64,000 nucleotides of DNA, from the NCBI RefSeq assembly GCF_000428785.1, contig NZ_AUAP01000003.1:83079-147078 (forward strand). The letters run 5' to 3'. Positions within the stretch are counted from its first letter, which is position 1. Each line of letters opens with the position of its first letter. Source of the DNA: Conchiformibius kuhniae DSM 17694 (GTDB lineage: Bacteria; Pseudomonadota; Gammaproteobacteria; Burkholderiales; Neisseriaceae). Shown here one piece after another: positions 7,612 through 16,730 of the stretch. The translations under genes were made by a program, and so were the position numbers. The notes under the pieces were generated by a model. The model saw nothing but the letters and a program-made list of their open reading frames with translations. It had not been told where the DNA came from and made no database searches.

Positions 7612-8928
7612 ATGTTAGGAAAATGGTTGAAAAAACGGGTGCGCGGCGGGGACGTGCCGCGCCGTCATGCGGTGGTGTTGGACGTGTCGGCAACGGCGGC
7701 GGACGGGATTATCCGCAAGCTGGTCAAAGCAGGCTATGAGGCGTATTTGGTCGGCGGGGCGGTGCGCGATTTGCTGCTGGGCGTGCGCCCGAAGGATTTT
7801 GACGTGGCCACCAATGCCACGCCCGAGCAGGTGCGCGCCGTGTTCCGCCGCAGCCGCATTGTCGGACGGCGCTTCCCGATTGTGCATGTGCCTGTGGGCG
7901 GCGAAACGGTGGAAGTCAGCACTTTCCGCAGTGGCGACGTGCGCCACAATGCTTCGGGGCGGATTGTGCGCGACAATGCCTACGGCACTTTGGCGCAAGA
8001 TGCTTCGCGCCGCGATTTTACCTGCAATGCGCTGTATTATGATGTGATTGGCGGGGAGGTGATTGATTTTCACGGGGGCATGCGCGACATCGCCGCCAAG
8101 CGTTTGGTGATGATTGGCGATGCGGCAGAGCGTTATTGCGAAGACCCCGTGCGGATTTTGCGGGCGGTGCGTTTGTCGGGCAAGCTGGGCTTTGCGGTGG
8201 ACAAGCACACTGCCGCGCCGATTGCGCGTCATGTTCACCGCTTGGCGGGCGAGCCGGTGTCGCGCCTGTTTGACGAGCTGATGAAGATTCTGTTTTGCGG
8301 ACAGGCGGAAGCGTGTTTGCGGCAATTGCGCCTGTTGGGGGCGGACGGGGGCGTGCATCCGTTTTTGTCGGCATTGCAGCAGGGCTTGGATGCCGGTGCG
8401 GGCGTGGTGGTGGCGGCACTGCGTTCGACCGATGCGCGGGTGCGCGAACACCGCCCCGTGTCGGCGGGATTTGTGTTGGCGGCGCTGTTGTGGCCGCAGG
8501 TGCGCGTGTTGTGGCAGCAGGGCATGGACGGCGGACAGTCGGCGGCGGCGGCGATGAACGATGCGGTGATGCAGATACGCGGCACGTTTGAGCGCGATTG
8601 GGGCTTGCCGCAACGCTATTCGGCGGTGATGCGCGAGATTTGGCTGATGCAGCCGCAGCTTGCCAACCGGCGCGGCGCACGTGCGTTCAGGCTGTTGGCA
8701 CAGGCGCGGTTTCGCGCCGCCTATGATTTTCTGCTGATTCGTGCCGAATGCGGCGAAGCGGCGGGCGATTTGGCACAATGGTGGACGGCGTTCCAGTCGG
8801 CGGACGATGCGGGCAAACGCCGTTTGACGGATGCGCTTGCCGCCGCACCGTCTGCCGGTGCCCAGCCCAAGAAAAAACGCCGCCGCAGACGCAAAAAAAC
8901 CGCCGCCGCGCCGGTTGCGGAAGCGTAA
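7612..8928 (+). CDS. pcnB: Poly(A) polymerase I
   Basis: A 438-residue class II nucleotidyltransferase. VGGAVRDLLLGVRPKDFDVA (about residues 44-63) holds the catalytic Asp pair, and RRSRIVGRRFPIVHV and RDFTCNALYYD follow. The RRSRIVGRRF segment and the length favour PcnB over tRNA CCA-adding enzyme. A very basic C-terminal tail (KKKRRRRRKK) is likely for RNA binding. PcnB adds 3' poly(A) tails that promote mRNA decay. The start at 7612 has AAAGGA five bases upstream, in preference to an ATG 12 bases earlier. Confidence 0.92.
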   Translation: MLGKWLKKRVRGGDVPRRHAVVLDVSATAADGIIRKLVKAGYEAYLVGGAVRDLLLGVRPKDFDVATNATPEQVRAVFRRSRIVGRRFPIVHVPVGGETVEVSTFRSGDVRHNASGRIVRDNAYGTLAQDASRRDFTCNALYYDVIGGEVIDFHGGMRDIAAKRLVMIGDAAERYCEDPVRILRAVRLSGKLGFAVDKHTAAPIARHVHRLAGEPVSRLFDELMKILFCGQAEACLRQLRLLGADGGVHPFLSALQQGLDAGAGVVVAALRSTDARVREHRPVSAGFVLAALLWPQVRVLWQQGMDGGQSAAAAMNDAVMQIRGTFERDWGLPQRYSAVMREIWLMQPQLANRRGARAFRLLAQARFRAAYDFLLIRAECGEAAGDLAQWWTAFQSADDAGKRRLTDALAAAPSAGAQPKKKRRRRRKKTAAAPVAEA

Positions 8929-8935
8929 AAACACC

Positions 8936-8961
8936 GTCATGCCGGCGCGGGCATGACGGCG
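8936..8961. terminator. Hairpin between convergent pcnB and ppk2
   Basis: CCGTCATGCCGGCGCGGGCATGACGG is a 26-base imperfect palindrome lying eight bases after the pcnB stop and 20 from the ppk2 stop. It looks like a degenerate dRS3 copy that could serve both convergent genes; there is no strong T-run. Confidence 0.45.
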
Positions 8962-8980
8962 GTTCGGTTGGCACGCCCAA

Positions 8981-9895
8981 TCAGCCGCGTTCTTGGGCAA
9001 CCTTGTTCATATCGGGGTGGCTCACCAGCAGCGAATCCACTTCGCCGATTGCCTCATGGTCTTTGTCGGGATAATCCAGCTTGCTCAAGAAATAACGGAT
9101 GCAGTTCAAACGGGCGCGTTTTTTGTCATCGGATTTGATGATGACCCAAGGCGCGTCTTGCGTGTGGGTGTGGAAAAACATGGCGTTTTTCGCTTCGGTG
9201 TAGTCGTTCCAACGGTTGAGCGACTGCACGTCCACGGGCGAGAGTTTCCAATGTTTGAGCGGGTCGTGGGCGCGTGAAGAAAAGCGGCGGAACTGCTCTT
9301 CCCGCGACACCGAAAACCAGAATTTGAACAGATGAATGCCGCTTGCCACCAGCATGCGTTCAAATTCGGGGGTTTGGCGCATGAACAGCAGGTATTCGTG
9401 CGGCTCGCAAAAGCCCATCACGCGTTCCACACCGGCGCGGTTGTACCACGAACGGTCGAAAAACACGATTTCGCCGGCTGTGGGCAGGTTTTGGATATAG
9501 CGTTGGAAATACCATTGTCCTTTTTCGGTTTCGGTGGGTTTTTCCAATGCCACCACGCGCGCGCCGCGCGGGTTCAGGTGTTCCATATAGCGTTTGATGG
9601 TACCGCCTTTGCCTGCCGCATCGCGCCCTTCAAATAAACCGACGATTTTCTGACCTTCCCCTTTCACCCAGCTTTGCACTTTGAGCAATTCGATTTGCAG
9701 CCGTTTTTTTTCTTTTTCGTAGGTGCGGCGGTTCATGCGCTTGGTATAGGGATAATCGGCGGGCAGGGGCGCGTTGGGGCTGTCTTCCTGTGCGGCTTGG
9801 TGTTCCTGCACCGCCTGTTTGAACGCGGTCATGATTTCGTCCTGACTGTTACCGAAATCGATTTTTTCAAAAGGGTGGAGTTGCTTTTCGGTCAT
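8981..9895 (-). CDS. ppk2: Polyphosphate kinase 2, class I
   Basis: A 304-residue PPK2 kinase that transfers phosphate between polyphosphate and nucleoside diphosphates in the cytosol. Walker A is GLFEGRDAAGKGGTIKRYME (about residues 86-105) and Walker B is FFDRSWYNRAGVERVMGF. A single domain of this length indicates class I, which mainly phosphorylates ADP or GDP. The start at 9895 is preceded by AAAGG; an open frame further upstream is ignored. It converges with pcnB. Confidence 0.93.
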   Translation of the reverse strand: MTEKQLHPFEKIDFGNSQDEIMTAFKQAVQEHQAAQEDSPNAPLPADYPYTKRMNRRTYEKEKKRLQIELLKVQSWVKGEGQKIVGLFEGRDAAGKGGTIKRYMEHLNPRGARVVALEKPTETEKGQWYFQRYIQNLPTAGEIVFFDRSWYNRAGVERVMGFCEPHEYLLFMRQTPEFERMLVASGIHLFKFWFSVSREEQFRRFSSRAHDPLKHWKLSPVDVQSLNRWNDYTEAKNAMFFHTHTQDAPWVIIKSDDKKRARLNCIRYFLSKLDYPDKDHEAIGEVDSLLVSHPDMNKVAQERG

Positions 9896-9955
9896 GGTCG
9901 CATACCTTTCTGCGGCAAAACGTTGGAAAATATTTTCACCCCGATATTTTAACAT

Positions 9956-10090
9956 GTTTCAACGCACAGGGCTGCACATAAAGCACGGCCCCATGCCTTG
10001 CCCCGATTCGGACGGGCTTGCGCCCCGCCCGAATAAACGAGGTTTTTACCGCCGCAAACGGCGGGGTTTCAAACCGAAAAGGCATTTTGA
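9956..10090 (+). repeat. Repeat B, copy 2 (upstream of pabBC)
   Basis: Near-complete copy: GTTTCAACGCACAGGGCTGC at the 5' end, the CCGCCGCAAACGGCGG hairpin, then GGTTTCAAACCGAAAAGG. Here the start-codon end has changed to ATTTTGATAAATG and is not used. The pabBC start is 72 bases further on, with its own promoter-like bases. It lies between divergent ppk2 and pabBC. Confidence 0.85.
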
Positions 10091-10129
10091 TAAATGAACC
10101 CTGTTCGGCGGGATTTTCGCGGGGTCGGG

Positions 10130-10135
10130 TATAAT
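10130..10135 (+). promoter_or_regulatory. -10 element upstream of pabBC
   Basis: TATAAT lies 26 bases before the start codon. No convincing -35 hexamer is seen at the usual distance. Confidence 0.4.
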
Positions 10136-10161
10136 CGCCCTTTTTTGCGGAAGGGGCGGCG

Positions 10162-11946
10162 ATGCGTCCGTTTATGCTGTTTGACGATGCCTTGAGCGGG
10201 CAGGCGTTGTTGTTGCACGATTTTGAATACGAAGACGTTTTGCCCGACACGGCAGATGTTGATGCCTGTTTGCGGCGCGGTTGGGCGCGGGGGCTGCACG
10301 CGGGCGTGGTGGCGGAATACGGATTCGGTGCGGGACTGATGCGCACGCGCACGGCAGAAACGGGCGTGTTGCGCCTGTTGTGGTTTGCCCGCAAAAGTGC
10401 GCCCGCCGATGTGCGGGCGTGGCTGGCGGCGCAGGGCGCGGCAGAGGGTGTGGCGGGCATTTCGCGCCCGCAGCCCGACACGGACGGCTCAAGCTATGCC
10501 CGCACGGTGGCGGACATTCACGCCGCCATTGCGCGGGGCGACACCTACCAAATCAATTACACCCACCGTTTGCACTTGTCTGCCTACGGCCCGCCCGTGC
10601 GCCTGTACGCCCGTTTGCGCCAAGCCGTGCCGTATGGTGCGCTGCTGCGTTTGCCCGAACGCGCCGGCGGCGATGATTGGGTATTGTGCTTTTCGCCCGA
10701 GCTGTTTTTGCGGGTAGGCGCGGACGGCACGGTTTGCACCGAGCCGATGAAGGGCACGGCACCGCGTTTGGGCGACGACGGGGACGCAGCCCGCGCCGCC
10801 GCTTTGCGTGCCGACCCGAAAAACCGTGCCGAAAACACCATGATTGTCGATTTGCTGCGCAACGACTTGGGCAAAATCGCCCAAACGGGCAGCGTGTGCG
10901 TGCCCGAGCCGTTTAAGGTATCGCCTTTCGGCGCGGTGTGGCAGATGACCAGCACCGTGTGCGCCCGTATGCGCGAAGGCACATCGTTTGCCGCGCTGCT
11001 GGAAGCGGCGTTTCCCTGCGGCAGCATCACCGGTGCGCCCAAACGCAAAAGCATGGACATCATCGCCGAACGGGAAACGTCGCCGCGCGGGCTGTACACG
11101 GGCAGCATCGGTTTTTTGACGCACGACCCGCAGGCCGCTTTGGGCTTTACCGCCTGTTTGAACGTGGTCATCCGCACCCTGTGTCTGCGCCGCAGCGCGG
11201 ATTCGCCCGCACCGTGGCGGGGCGTGTACGGCGTGGGGAGCGGGATTGTCGCCGATGCCTGCGCCGCAGACGAATACCAAGAATGCGCGTGGAAAGCGCG
11301 TTTGCTCACCGGTTTGCGCCCCGAATGCGGCATTTTTGAAACCATGCGCGTGGAAAACGGCACGGTGGCGGCGTGGGCGGCGCATCGGGCGCGCTTGGCG
11401 GAAAGTGCCGGTGCCCTGAACATTCCGCTTGACCTTCAGGCGGCGGAACACGCCGTGCAACAGGCATCGGCGGTCTTGCCCGCAGGCGTGTGGCGTTTGC
11501 GCTTGGACGTGTCCCCCGAAGGCGCGGCGGCGTGCCGTACCGCCCCGCTTGTTTCGCCCGCCGCCGCACGGGCATACGTCAGCGACACCGTTTTGCCCGA
11601 CCGCGACCCCGTGCGCCGCCACAAAACCACACGGCGCGAAGTGTTTGATGCCGTTTGGCGCGAAGCGGAAGCGCAGGGCGCATTCGATGCCCTGCTGTTT
11701 AATCGGAGCGGTTGGCTGCTCGAGGGCGGGCGCAGCAGCGTGATGATTGAATATCGGGGCGAAAAACTGATTCCTGCCGCCGATCTGGACGTATTGCACG
11801 GCATCGCCCGCCGCAGCCTGCCCGACCATGTCCGTCAAGCCCGCATCAGCCGCAGCATGCTGGCACAGGCAGATGCCGTGTATCTGGGCAATGCCCTGCA
11901 CGGCTGGTTTCCCGTCAAATTGATGTGGAAACGCGACAAGCCATAG
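10162..11946 (+). CDS. pabB: Aminodeoxychorismate synthase component I fused to aminodeoxychorismate lyase
   Basis: A 594-residue two-domain protein of p-aminobenzoate (folate) synthesis. Residues 1 to about 385 are PabB: DTYQINYTHRL, the EPMKGTAPR signature, NRAENTMIVDLLRNDLG, FPCGSITGAPKRKSM and YGVGSGIVADA. The last 200 residues are a PLP-dependent PabC-like domain: GIFETMRVENG, RHKTTRR with the likely Schiff-base lysine, and LLEGGRSSVM. The fusion would make 4-amino-4-deoxychorismate and remove pyruvate in one chain; a separate PabA amidotransferase is needed and is not here. GGAAGGGGC precedes the ATG. Confidence 0.93.
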   Translation: MRPFMLFDDALSGQALLLHDFEYEDVLPDTADVDACLRRGWARGLHAGVVAEYGFGAGLMRTRTAETGVLRLLWFARKSAPADVRAWLAAQGAAEGVAGISRPQPDTDGSSYARTVADIHAAIARGDTYQINYTHRLHLSAYGPPVRLYARLRQAVPYGALLRLPERAGGDDWVLCFSPELFLRVGADGTVCTEPMKGTAPRLGDDGDAARAAALRADPKNRAENTMIVDLLRNDLGKIAQTGSVCVPEPFKVSPFGAVWQMTSTVCARMREGTSFAALLEAAFPCGSITGAPKRKSMDIIAERETSPRGLYTGSIGFLTHDPQAALGFTACLNVVIRTLCLRRSADSPAPWRGVYGVGSGIVADACAADEYQECAWKARLLTGLRPECGIFETMRVENGTVAAWAAHRARLAESAGALNIPLDLQAAEHAVQQASAVLPAGVWRLRLDVSPEGAAACRTAPLVSPAAARAYVSDTVLPDRDPVRRHKTTRREVFDAVWREAEAQGAFDALLFNRSGWLLEGGRSSVMIEYRGEKLIPAADLDVLHGIARRSLPDHVRQARISRSMLAQADAVYLGNALHGWFPVKLMWKRDKP

Positions 11947-12116
11947 CTTTTTTTTGCGTTGGCTTAAAAAAAGGCGACTTTTTCGCACACGCCGCGCCGA
12001 TTCCGACTACAATTAAACCACCTGCCGAACACAGGCAGGGGGATTTTCCGGACAGGGCAGGGCGAGCGGCTCTGCACGAACGGCACGTTTTTGTTTTTCC
12101 TTAAGGAGTTTGCAGT

Positions 12117-12854
12117 ATGAAAAAAATTGTTTTGGGTTTGTTGGCATGGGCGGGCATCGCCGGCAGCGCGCTGGCAGACGACAACCACCGTTTTGAAGCC
12201 TACGGCAAAGCGGGCTTGCCCAACATCGCCGGCGGCGTTGCCTACGGCATCAACGACAAAGTAACCGTGCGCGGCGACATCGGTTTGTTCGGCATTTCGC
12301 GTGATTTTGACGAAGGCGATGTGAAATACACCGCCAAAGTCCGCAACCACAAAGCCAATGTGTATGCCGACTACTTCCCGATGAGCAACGGCTTCCGCCT
12401 GACCGGCGGCGCGGCATTGGGACGCACCACCATCGAAGCCAACGGCACGGCACAAGTGACCCAAGAGCAAACCTTCAAATTGGGCGGCGAAAAATACACC
12501 GTGCAAATTGACGGCAACGACAAAGTCAAAGCTTCGGTTAAATACCCCGCGTTTTCACCCTATCTGGGCATCGGCTGGGGTCATAACGTCAAAACCGGCA
12601 AAGGCGCGTGGGGCTTCAACGCCGATTTGGGCGTGTTCATCGGCTCGCCCAAAACCACCGTCAGCTTGAGCAACGAATTGAACGACAAGCTGGTTGCCGC
12701 AGCAGCCAAAGGCGGTGCGACACCTGCAGAAATTGCCAAAGGTCAAGCCGAAATCAACAGCCGTCTGGACGAAGAGAAAAAGAAAATCCAAGACAATGTC
12801 GGCAAAGTCAAAGCCCTGCCGATGGTTTCCGTTGGCGTGAGCTACCGTTTCTAA
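12117..12854 (+). CDS. Outer-membrane beta-barrel protein
   Basis: A 245-residue protein with a signal peptide (cut after GSALA, about residue 20). Alternating short strands such as EAYGKAGLPNIAGGVAYGIN end in VGVSYRF, with the C-terminal Phe recognised by the BAM complex. Segments at about residues 180-230 are Ala/Lys/Glu-rich and probably form a long helical loop or periplasmic insert. I do not recognise a named subfamily; it resembles small OmpA/OmpW-like eight-strand barrels. AAGGAG is optimally placed before the ATG. It is transcribed alone, with a strong terminator behind. Confidence 0.75.
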   Translation: MKKIVLGLLAWAGIAGSALADDNHRFEAYGKAGLPNIAGGVAYGINDKVTVRGDIGLFGISRDFDEGDVKYTAKVRNHKANVYADYFPMSNGFRLTGGAALGRTTIEANGTAQVTQEQTFKLGGEKYTVQIDGNDKVKASVKYPAFSPYLGIGWGHNVKTGKGAWGFNADLGVFIGSPKTTVSLSNELNDKLVAAAAKGGATPAEIAKGQAEINSRLDEEKKKIQDNVGKVKALPMVSVGVSYRF

Positions 12855-12876
12855 GCGTGCATTTGCGTGAACCGCG

Positions 12877-12912
12877 CCCCGACAATCAATGATGATTGTC
12901 GGGGCGTTTGGT
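12877..12912 (+). terminator. Terminator after the barrel gene
   Basis: CCCCGACAATCA and its complement form a 12-pair stem with a four-base loop, then CGTTTGGTTTT. It also separates the convergent mscS-type gene. Confidence 0.85.
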
Positions 12913-12922
12913 TTTCACATCA

Positions 12923-14290
12923 TCAGGCAGATGGTGGCACGTCTGCGGACGGCGCATTGTCCGCAGCACCTTCAATCGCTGGCAAAGACTCATTCAAAAT
13001 CCGCACTTCGCGCTGCGGGAAGGGAAACTCAATGCCTTCCTCATTAAAACGCCGCCACACCGTCAGCATAATATCGGAAAACAGCCCCATAAAACCGTTT
13101 TCGGGGTCGTCCACCCAAAAGCCCACCCGCAAATCGATGCCGTTGTCGCCAAAGCCGGTCAAAAACGCATTGGGCGCGGGGTTTTTGGCAACACGCGCCT
13201 GCGCCGCCGCCGACTCAATCAAAATCGCCAGTGCCTTCGGCACATCGGTTTCGTATGCCACTTGCACGTCCAAGCTCTGCCACAACGCTTTGCCCGTGTA
13301 TGACTCGTTAATCACCGTTGAGGTAACAAAGGTTTCGTTCGGAATCAGGGCTTCTTGCCCGTCAATGCTGCGCAACACCACAAAACGCGAGGTGATTTTG
13401 CTGACATAGCCCGTAAAGCCGTTGACATTCAAACGGTCGCCGGGGCGCACCGAACGGTCGGCAAGAATGATGAAGCCCGACACATAATTGCTGGCGATTT
13501 TCTGCAAGCCGAAACCCAAGCCCACACCCAAAGCACCGCCAAACACCGACAGCACGGTCAGGTCGATGCCCACCAAGGGCAGCGCAATCAGCACCGACAG
13601 CACCATAAACAGGGTTTTGACCACTTTCGACAGCACAATGCGCAGATTCATGTCGAGCCTGCGGGTGTTCATCAACTGCTCGTCAATCCAGCGTGCCAGC
13701 CACATCATCAGCATCATGACGATGCCGACCCACAGCAAGCCCGTCAATACCGTGTACAGGCTCAATTTGTTGCTGCCCACCGCAAAGCTGAGCGATTTCA
13801 TCCAATCGGTAATGATTTTGTCGATGCCCGACACCCACAGCAAAAAGCAGCCCCACAGCAGCCCCGACAAACGGCGTTCCCATTGCACGGTAAAGCGTCC
13901 TGCGGGCAATGCCAAGTGCAAAACCGCCAACACCAAACGAATGCCCAACATCCAGTTTGCCGCCATCGCCAGCAATTGCGGCCAAACCACAGGATAAGCC
14001 GCCATTTTTGCTGCCAACTGTATCAAGGAAGCGGCGGCGAACATCAGCAGGGGCCAGAAAATCCGTTCGGCGATGTGGCGCACGGGGTGCCAACGCCAAG
14101 ATTGAATGCGTTTGCGAACCAAATCGTGTTCGGCAATGTACAGACACAGCCAGCCCACCGCCAGCGTCAGCAGCAGCTCGACCCAACCGGCGGGCGTTTT
14201 CAGGCTTTGTGCCAGCATGGGTGCGGTAAAGCCGTGCCCTGCGGTTAAGTCTTGTGAAAAATCGTTGAAAAATTGGGAAAAATCGTTCAT
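12923..14290 (-). CDS. MscS-family mechanosensitive channel
   Basis: A 455-residue inner-membrane protein. Five or six hydrophobic segments occupy residues 30-250. The pore helix region GGALGVGLGFGLQKIASNYV is followed by GFIILADRSVRPGD, the hallmark of the MscS pore and beta domain. The cytoplasmic part ends in an acidic, Pro/Ala-rich tail. These channels release solutes on osmotic downshock. The ATG at 14290 with AAGG upstream is chosen over an open frame 54 bases longer. It is larger than E. coli MscS (286), so it has extra N-terminal helices like YbdG or YnaI. Confidence 0.9.
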   Translation of the reverse strand: MNDFSQFFNDFSQDLTAGHGFTAPMLAQSLKTPAGWVELLLTLAVGWLCLYIAEHDLVRKRIQSWRWHPVRHIAERIFWPLLMFAAASLIQLAAKMAAYPVVWPQLLAMAANWMLGIRLVLAVLHLALPAGRFTVQWERRLSGLLWGCFLLWVSGIDKIITDWMKSLSFAVGSNKLSLYTVLTGLLWVGIVMMLMMWLARWIDEQLMNTRRLDMNLRIVLSKVVKTLFMVLSVLIALPLVGIDLTVLSVFGGALGVGLGFGLQKIASNYVSGFIILADRSVRPGDRLNVNGFTGYVSKITSRFVVLRSIDGQEALIPNETFVTSTVINESYTGKALWQSLDVQVAYETDVPKALAILIESAAAQARVAKNPAPNAFLTGFGDNGIDLRVGFWVDDPENGFMGLFSDIMLTVWRRFNEEGIEFPFPQREVRILNESLPAIEGAADNAPSADVPPSA

Positions 14291-14489
14291 TTGATGCCTT
14301 GTTGTCGTGTGAATGTGTGTGCGTGCCGTTGTTCGCAACGGCAAGATTGGACGGTGCTATGGTTGATGCGGTTTATTTTTCAGACAAGGCGGGACAACGC
14401 CGTATGAAAATTAAAGAACATGAACCCACACCTTGTTGGGCTTGCCGGCAACGCCAATGTGCGTACCGACAGCATGGGTTGATTATACA

Positions 14490-14519
14490 GAAAACAACAG
14501 CCCGAATAAAATTCGGGCT
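14490..14519 (-). terminator. Terminator after tRNA-Phe
   Basis: On the minus strand, AGCCCGAAT, a three-base loop and ATTCGGGCT are followed by GTTGTTTTC, nine bases beyond the tRNA CCA end. Confidence 0.8.
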
Positions 14520-14527
14520 GGGAAAGA

Positions 14528-14603
<76 letters not shown>

Positions 14604-14617
14604 TTGCAAAGACGGCT

Positions 14618-14646
14618 ATTAAACCACAAACCGCATTGTCAGGCAA
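14618..14646 (-). promoter_or_regulatory. Promoter of tRNA-Phe
   Basis: Minus strand: -35 TTGCCT, exactly 17 bases, -10 TTTAAT. The -10 hexamer begins about 20 bases before the mature tRNA. Confidence 0.7.
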
Positions 14647-14822
14647 GTTTTTTGCGGAAATTTTTTGGCAAATGTGGTATGTTTGCTGCCGAAGCGTGTC
14701 GTGATTGGGCTTTTTCCGGAAAAATAAACGGCATATCAAAATGCCGTTATGCCTGCACGGCGGCCTGGCAAGCAATTGATGACGGGCTTGGTTTTGCGGA
14801 ATGTTTTGTGGTGATTGGCACA

Positions 14823-15224
14823 ATGGGTGTGAGAGACAAATATCCTTTTTTGAATAAGTGGTTGATTTTATCCATGCTGTGGTGGTGCGGCGGGGTGTAC
14901 GCGCTGGTGTGGCGCGAGGGCGGGGGCGTGCCTGTGCCGCCGTTTCCGCATTTTGACAAGGTGGCGCATTTTGCCCTGTTTTTCGCACAAACATGGCTGC
15001 TTGCCAAAGCGTGGTTGTGTGTGCGCCGCCCCGTGCCGGTGTGGGGATTGGCGGTGTTTGCGCTGTGTAATGCGGTGGCAAGCGAGTGGGCGCAAGCGGC
15101 GTTTACCGTGTCGCGTCAGGCAGACGTGTGGGACGGGCTGGCAGACATGGCGGGTGCGGGCGCGGCGCTGTATGCGGCACGGGTGTTGGAAAACATTCGG
15201 GCGCGGCGCGGCGGGCGCGGTTGA
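14823..15224 (+). CDS. VanZ-like membrane protein
   Basis: A 133-residue protein with four hydrophobic segments and the VanZ-family pattern FDKVAHFALFF in the second quarter and SEWAQAAF with ADVWDGLADMAGAG in the third. VanZ-like proteins are small inner-membrane proteins of unclear role; the link to glycopeptide resistance holds only for one member. The start at 14823 gives the normal VanZ-like length; the Shine-Dalgarno match is poor. The frame is open further upstream across the tRNA-Phe gene, which is chance. Confidence 0.75.
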   Translation: MGVRDKYPFLNKWLILSMLWWCGGVYALVWREGGGVPVPPFPHFDKVAHFALFFAQTWLLAKAWLCVRRPVPVWGLAVFALCNAVASEWAQAAFTVSRQADVWDGLADMAGAGAALYAARVLENIRARRGGRG

Positions 15225-15419
15225 GCCGGCGCGCGGGCGGGAAAACGCGCCGGTGTGGCAGAATTCGGCTGGACAGATTGGCAATACACAGGCAAAATCA
15301 TATTTTCCAAGCGAAACGCGCTGCCGTTGGGGCGGTTGGTGTCGTAAAATCCGTTGTATCGTACCGCTTGGTTTGAAAATGGCTGGTTTTTTGTTAATTT
15401 TTTATCAAATAGGAGTTTG

Positions 15420-15623
15420 ATGATGGCTCAATCCAAAATTACGGTGGGCGGCTTGAAAGACAAGGGCGATGCGGACAAACTGGTATCGCAAACGGAGCAG
15501 GTGGCGGGCGTGCGCTGGGTAAACGCCAATTGGGAGCAGGGCTATGTGGTGGTAACGCATAGCGATGCCTTTGACGAAACCGCATTCAAAGCCGCCGTGC
15601 AAGCTGCCGGCTTTTCGGCATAA
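15420..15623 (+). CDS. Small HMA-like domain protein without a CxxC motif
   Basis: A 67-residue protein (66 if ATG 15423 is used); AGGAG lies just upstream of both. The order ITVGGLKDKGDADKLVSQTE, WVNANWEQGYVVV, then FKAAVQAAGFSA follows the beta-alpha-beta-beta-alpha-beta ferredoxin-like fold of heavy-metal-associated domains, including the final AxxAAG(Y/F) turn. The metal-binding CxxC is missing, being replaced near KDKGDAD. It is therefore unlikely to carry copper in the usual way. It lies alone between VanZ-like and ribE. Confidence 0.6.
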   Translation: MMAQSKITVGGLKDKGDADKLVSQTEQVAGVRWVNANWEQGYVVVTHSDAFDETAFKAAVQAAGFSA

Positions 15624-15743
15624 AGCCTACACCTGTTTTTTGCCATGCCCCTGCGCTTGCGGGGGTATTGTTTTGACGGACGGCAAGGCAGTGCCGCATG
15701 CCAAACAAAGTGCATTGAAAAATGAAATCATGACCCACCCTGC

Positions 15744-15762
15744 GGGCGTGTCGTCATTTCAA
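15744..15762 (+). repeat. Solitary end of repeat A
   Basis: GGGCGTGTCGTCATTTCAA differs by few bases from the left end of complete copies; no matching right end is nearby. Nothing else is recognisable in the 248 bases between the HMA-like gene and ribE, and no FMN riboswitch motif is seen. Confidence 0.45.
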
Positions 15763-15871
15763 CCATATTTGCCCCAAAGGGCGTAAAAATGCCACCCAAA
15801 CGCCACAACACGAAGATTGCGCCCGATGACATTCTGCGTGTTGCCACAAACAGACATACATGGGAGTTTTG

Positions 15872-16507
15872 ATGTTTACCGGAATTGTTCAAGGCTTGGG
15901 CGAAATCACCGCCATCGACCGCCCCGCCGCCGATTTTTGCACCCTGACCGTCCGTTTGCCCGCAGGCATGGGCGCGGATTTGGCGGTCGGCGCATCGGTG
16001 GCGCACAACGGCTGCTGCCTGACCGCAACTGCCGTTGCAGGCGACACCGCCCGTTTCGACCTGATGGCGGAAACACTGGCAAAAACCAATTTGGGCGCAT
16101 TGCACATCGGCAGCCGCGTCAATATCGAACGTGCCGCCCGCATCGGCGACGAAATCGGCGGACACCTGATGAGCGGACACATTTGGGGGCAAACCGTCAT
16201 CACAGCCATCACACAAAGCCAACACAACCGCACCCTGTGGCTGTCACTGCCCGCCGCCGTGCGCCCCTATGTGCTGCCCAAAGGCTTTATCGGGCTGGAC
16301 GGCTGCAGCCTGACGGTGGGCGACGTGCGCGAAGAAACATTTTGCGTACACCTGATTCCCGAAACCCTGCGGCGCACCCTGTTTGGCACGCGCCAAGTCG
16401 GCGAACGGATTAACATGGAAATCGACCCGCACACCCAAGCCGTTGCCGACACCGTTGCCCGCATCTTGGCGGCGCGTGGCGAAAGCACGACACCTTGCCC
16501 GATGTGA
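15872..16507 (+). CDS. ribE: Riboflavin synthase, alpha chain
   Basis: A 211-residue enzyme made of two similar barrels, each starting with the lumazine-binding pattern: MFTGIVQGLGEI at residue 1 and ERAARIGDEIGGHLMSGH at about residue 88. It dismutates two 6,7-dimethyl-8-ribityllumazine molecules to riboflavin and a pyrimidine. The ATG at 15872 (MFTGI start is invariant in the family) has GGGAG upstream; an ATG 12 bases earlier is rejected. No other rib gene is adjacent. Confidence 0.95.
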   Translation: MFTGIVQGLGEITAIDRPAADFCTLTVRLPAGMGADLAVGASVAHNGCCLTATAVAGDTARFDLMAETLAKTNLGALHIGSRVNIERAARIGDEIGGHLMSGHIWGQTVITAITQSQHNRTLWLSLPAAVRPYVLPKGFIGLDGCSLTVGDVREETFCVHLIPETLRRTLFGTRQVGERINMEIDPHTQAVADTVARILAARGESTTPCPM

Positions 16508-16571
16508 AAAAATATTTTTCATTAAAAATAAAACTCTTGAGCAATATTGCGGAAAAATCCGCATAAACATT

Positions 16572-16600
16572 TTGACAAAATGCCGGCAGCTTGGCATAAT
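16572..16600 (+). promoter_or_regulatory. Promoter of the tRNA-Arg/tRNA-Glu pair
   Basis: Perfect -35 TTGACA at 16572-16577, 17 bases, -10 CATAAT at 16595-16600, about 40 bases before the first tRNA. Confidence 0.85.
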
Positions 16601-16640
16601 ACGTTCTTTCTTGATTGCGGCTGTATTCGCAGCGAGACAC

Positions 16641-16717
16641 GCACCCGTAGCTCAGTTGGATAGAGTATCTGGCTACGAACCAGAGGGTCGGGCGTTCGAA
16701 TCGCTCCGGGTGCGCCA
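16641..16717 (+). tRNA. tRNA-Arg (ACG)
   Basis: A 77-base cloverleaf with acceptor GCACCCG/CGGGTGC, discriminator G and encoded CCA. The anticodon loop CTACGAA gives ACG, which after deamination reads CGU, CGC and CGA. Confidence 0.97.
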
Positions 16718-16730
16718 TCAAGAATCATAC

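Noticed and set aside
10162..11946. Frameshift between pabB and pabC
   Set aside because: The reading frame is continuous and both domains are intact, so this is a true fusion rather than two genes.
15624..15871. FMN riboswitch before ribE
   Set aside because: The conserved RFN-element blocks are not seen, and the region contains only a solitary repeat end.
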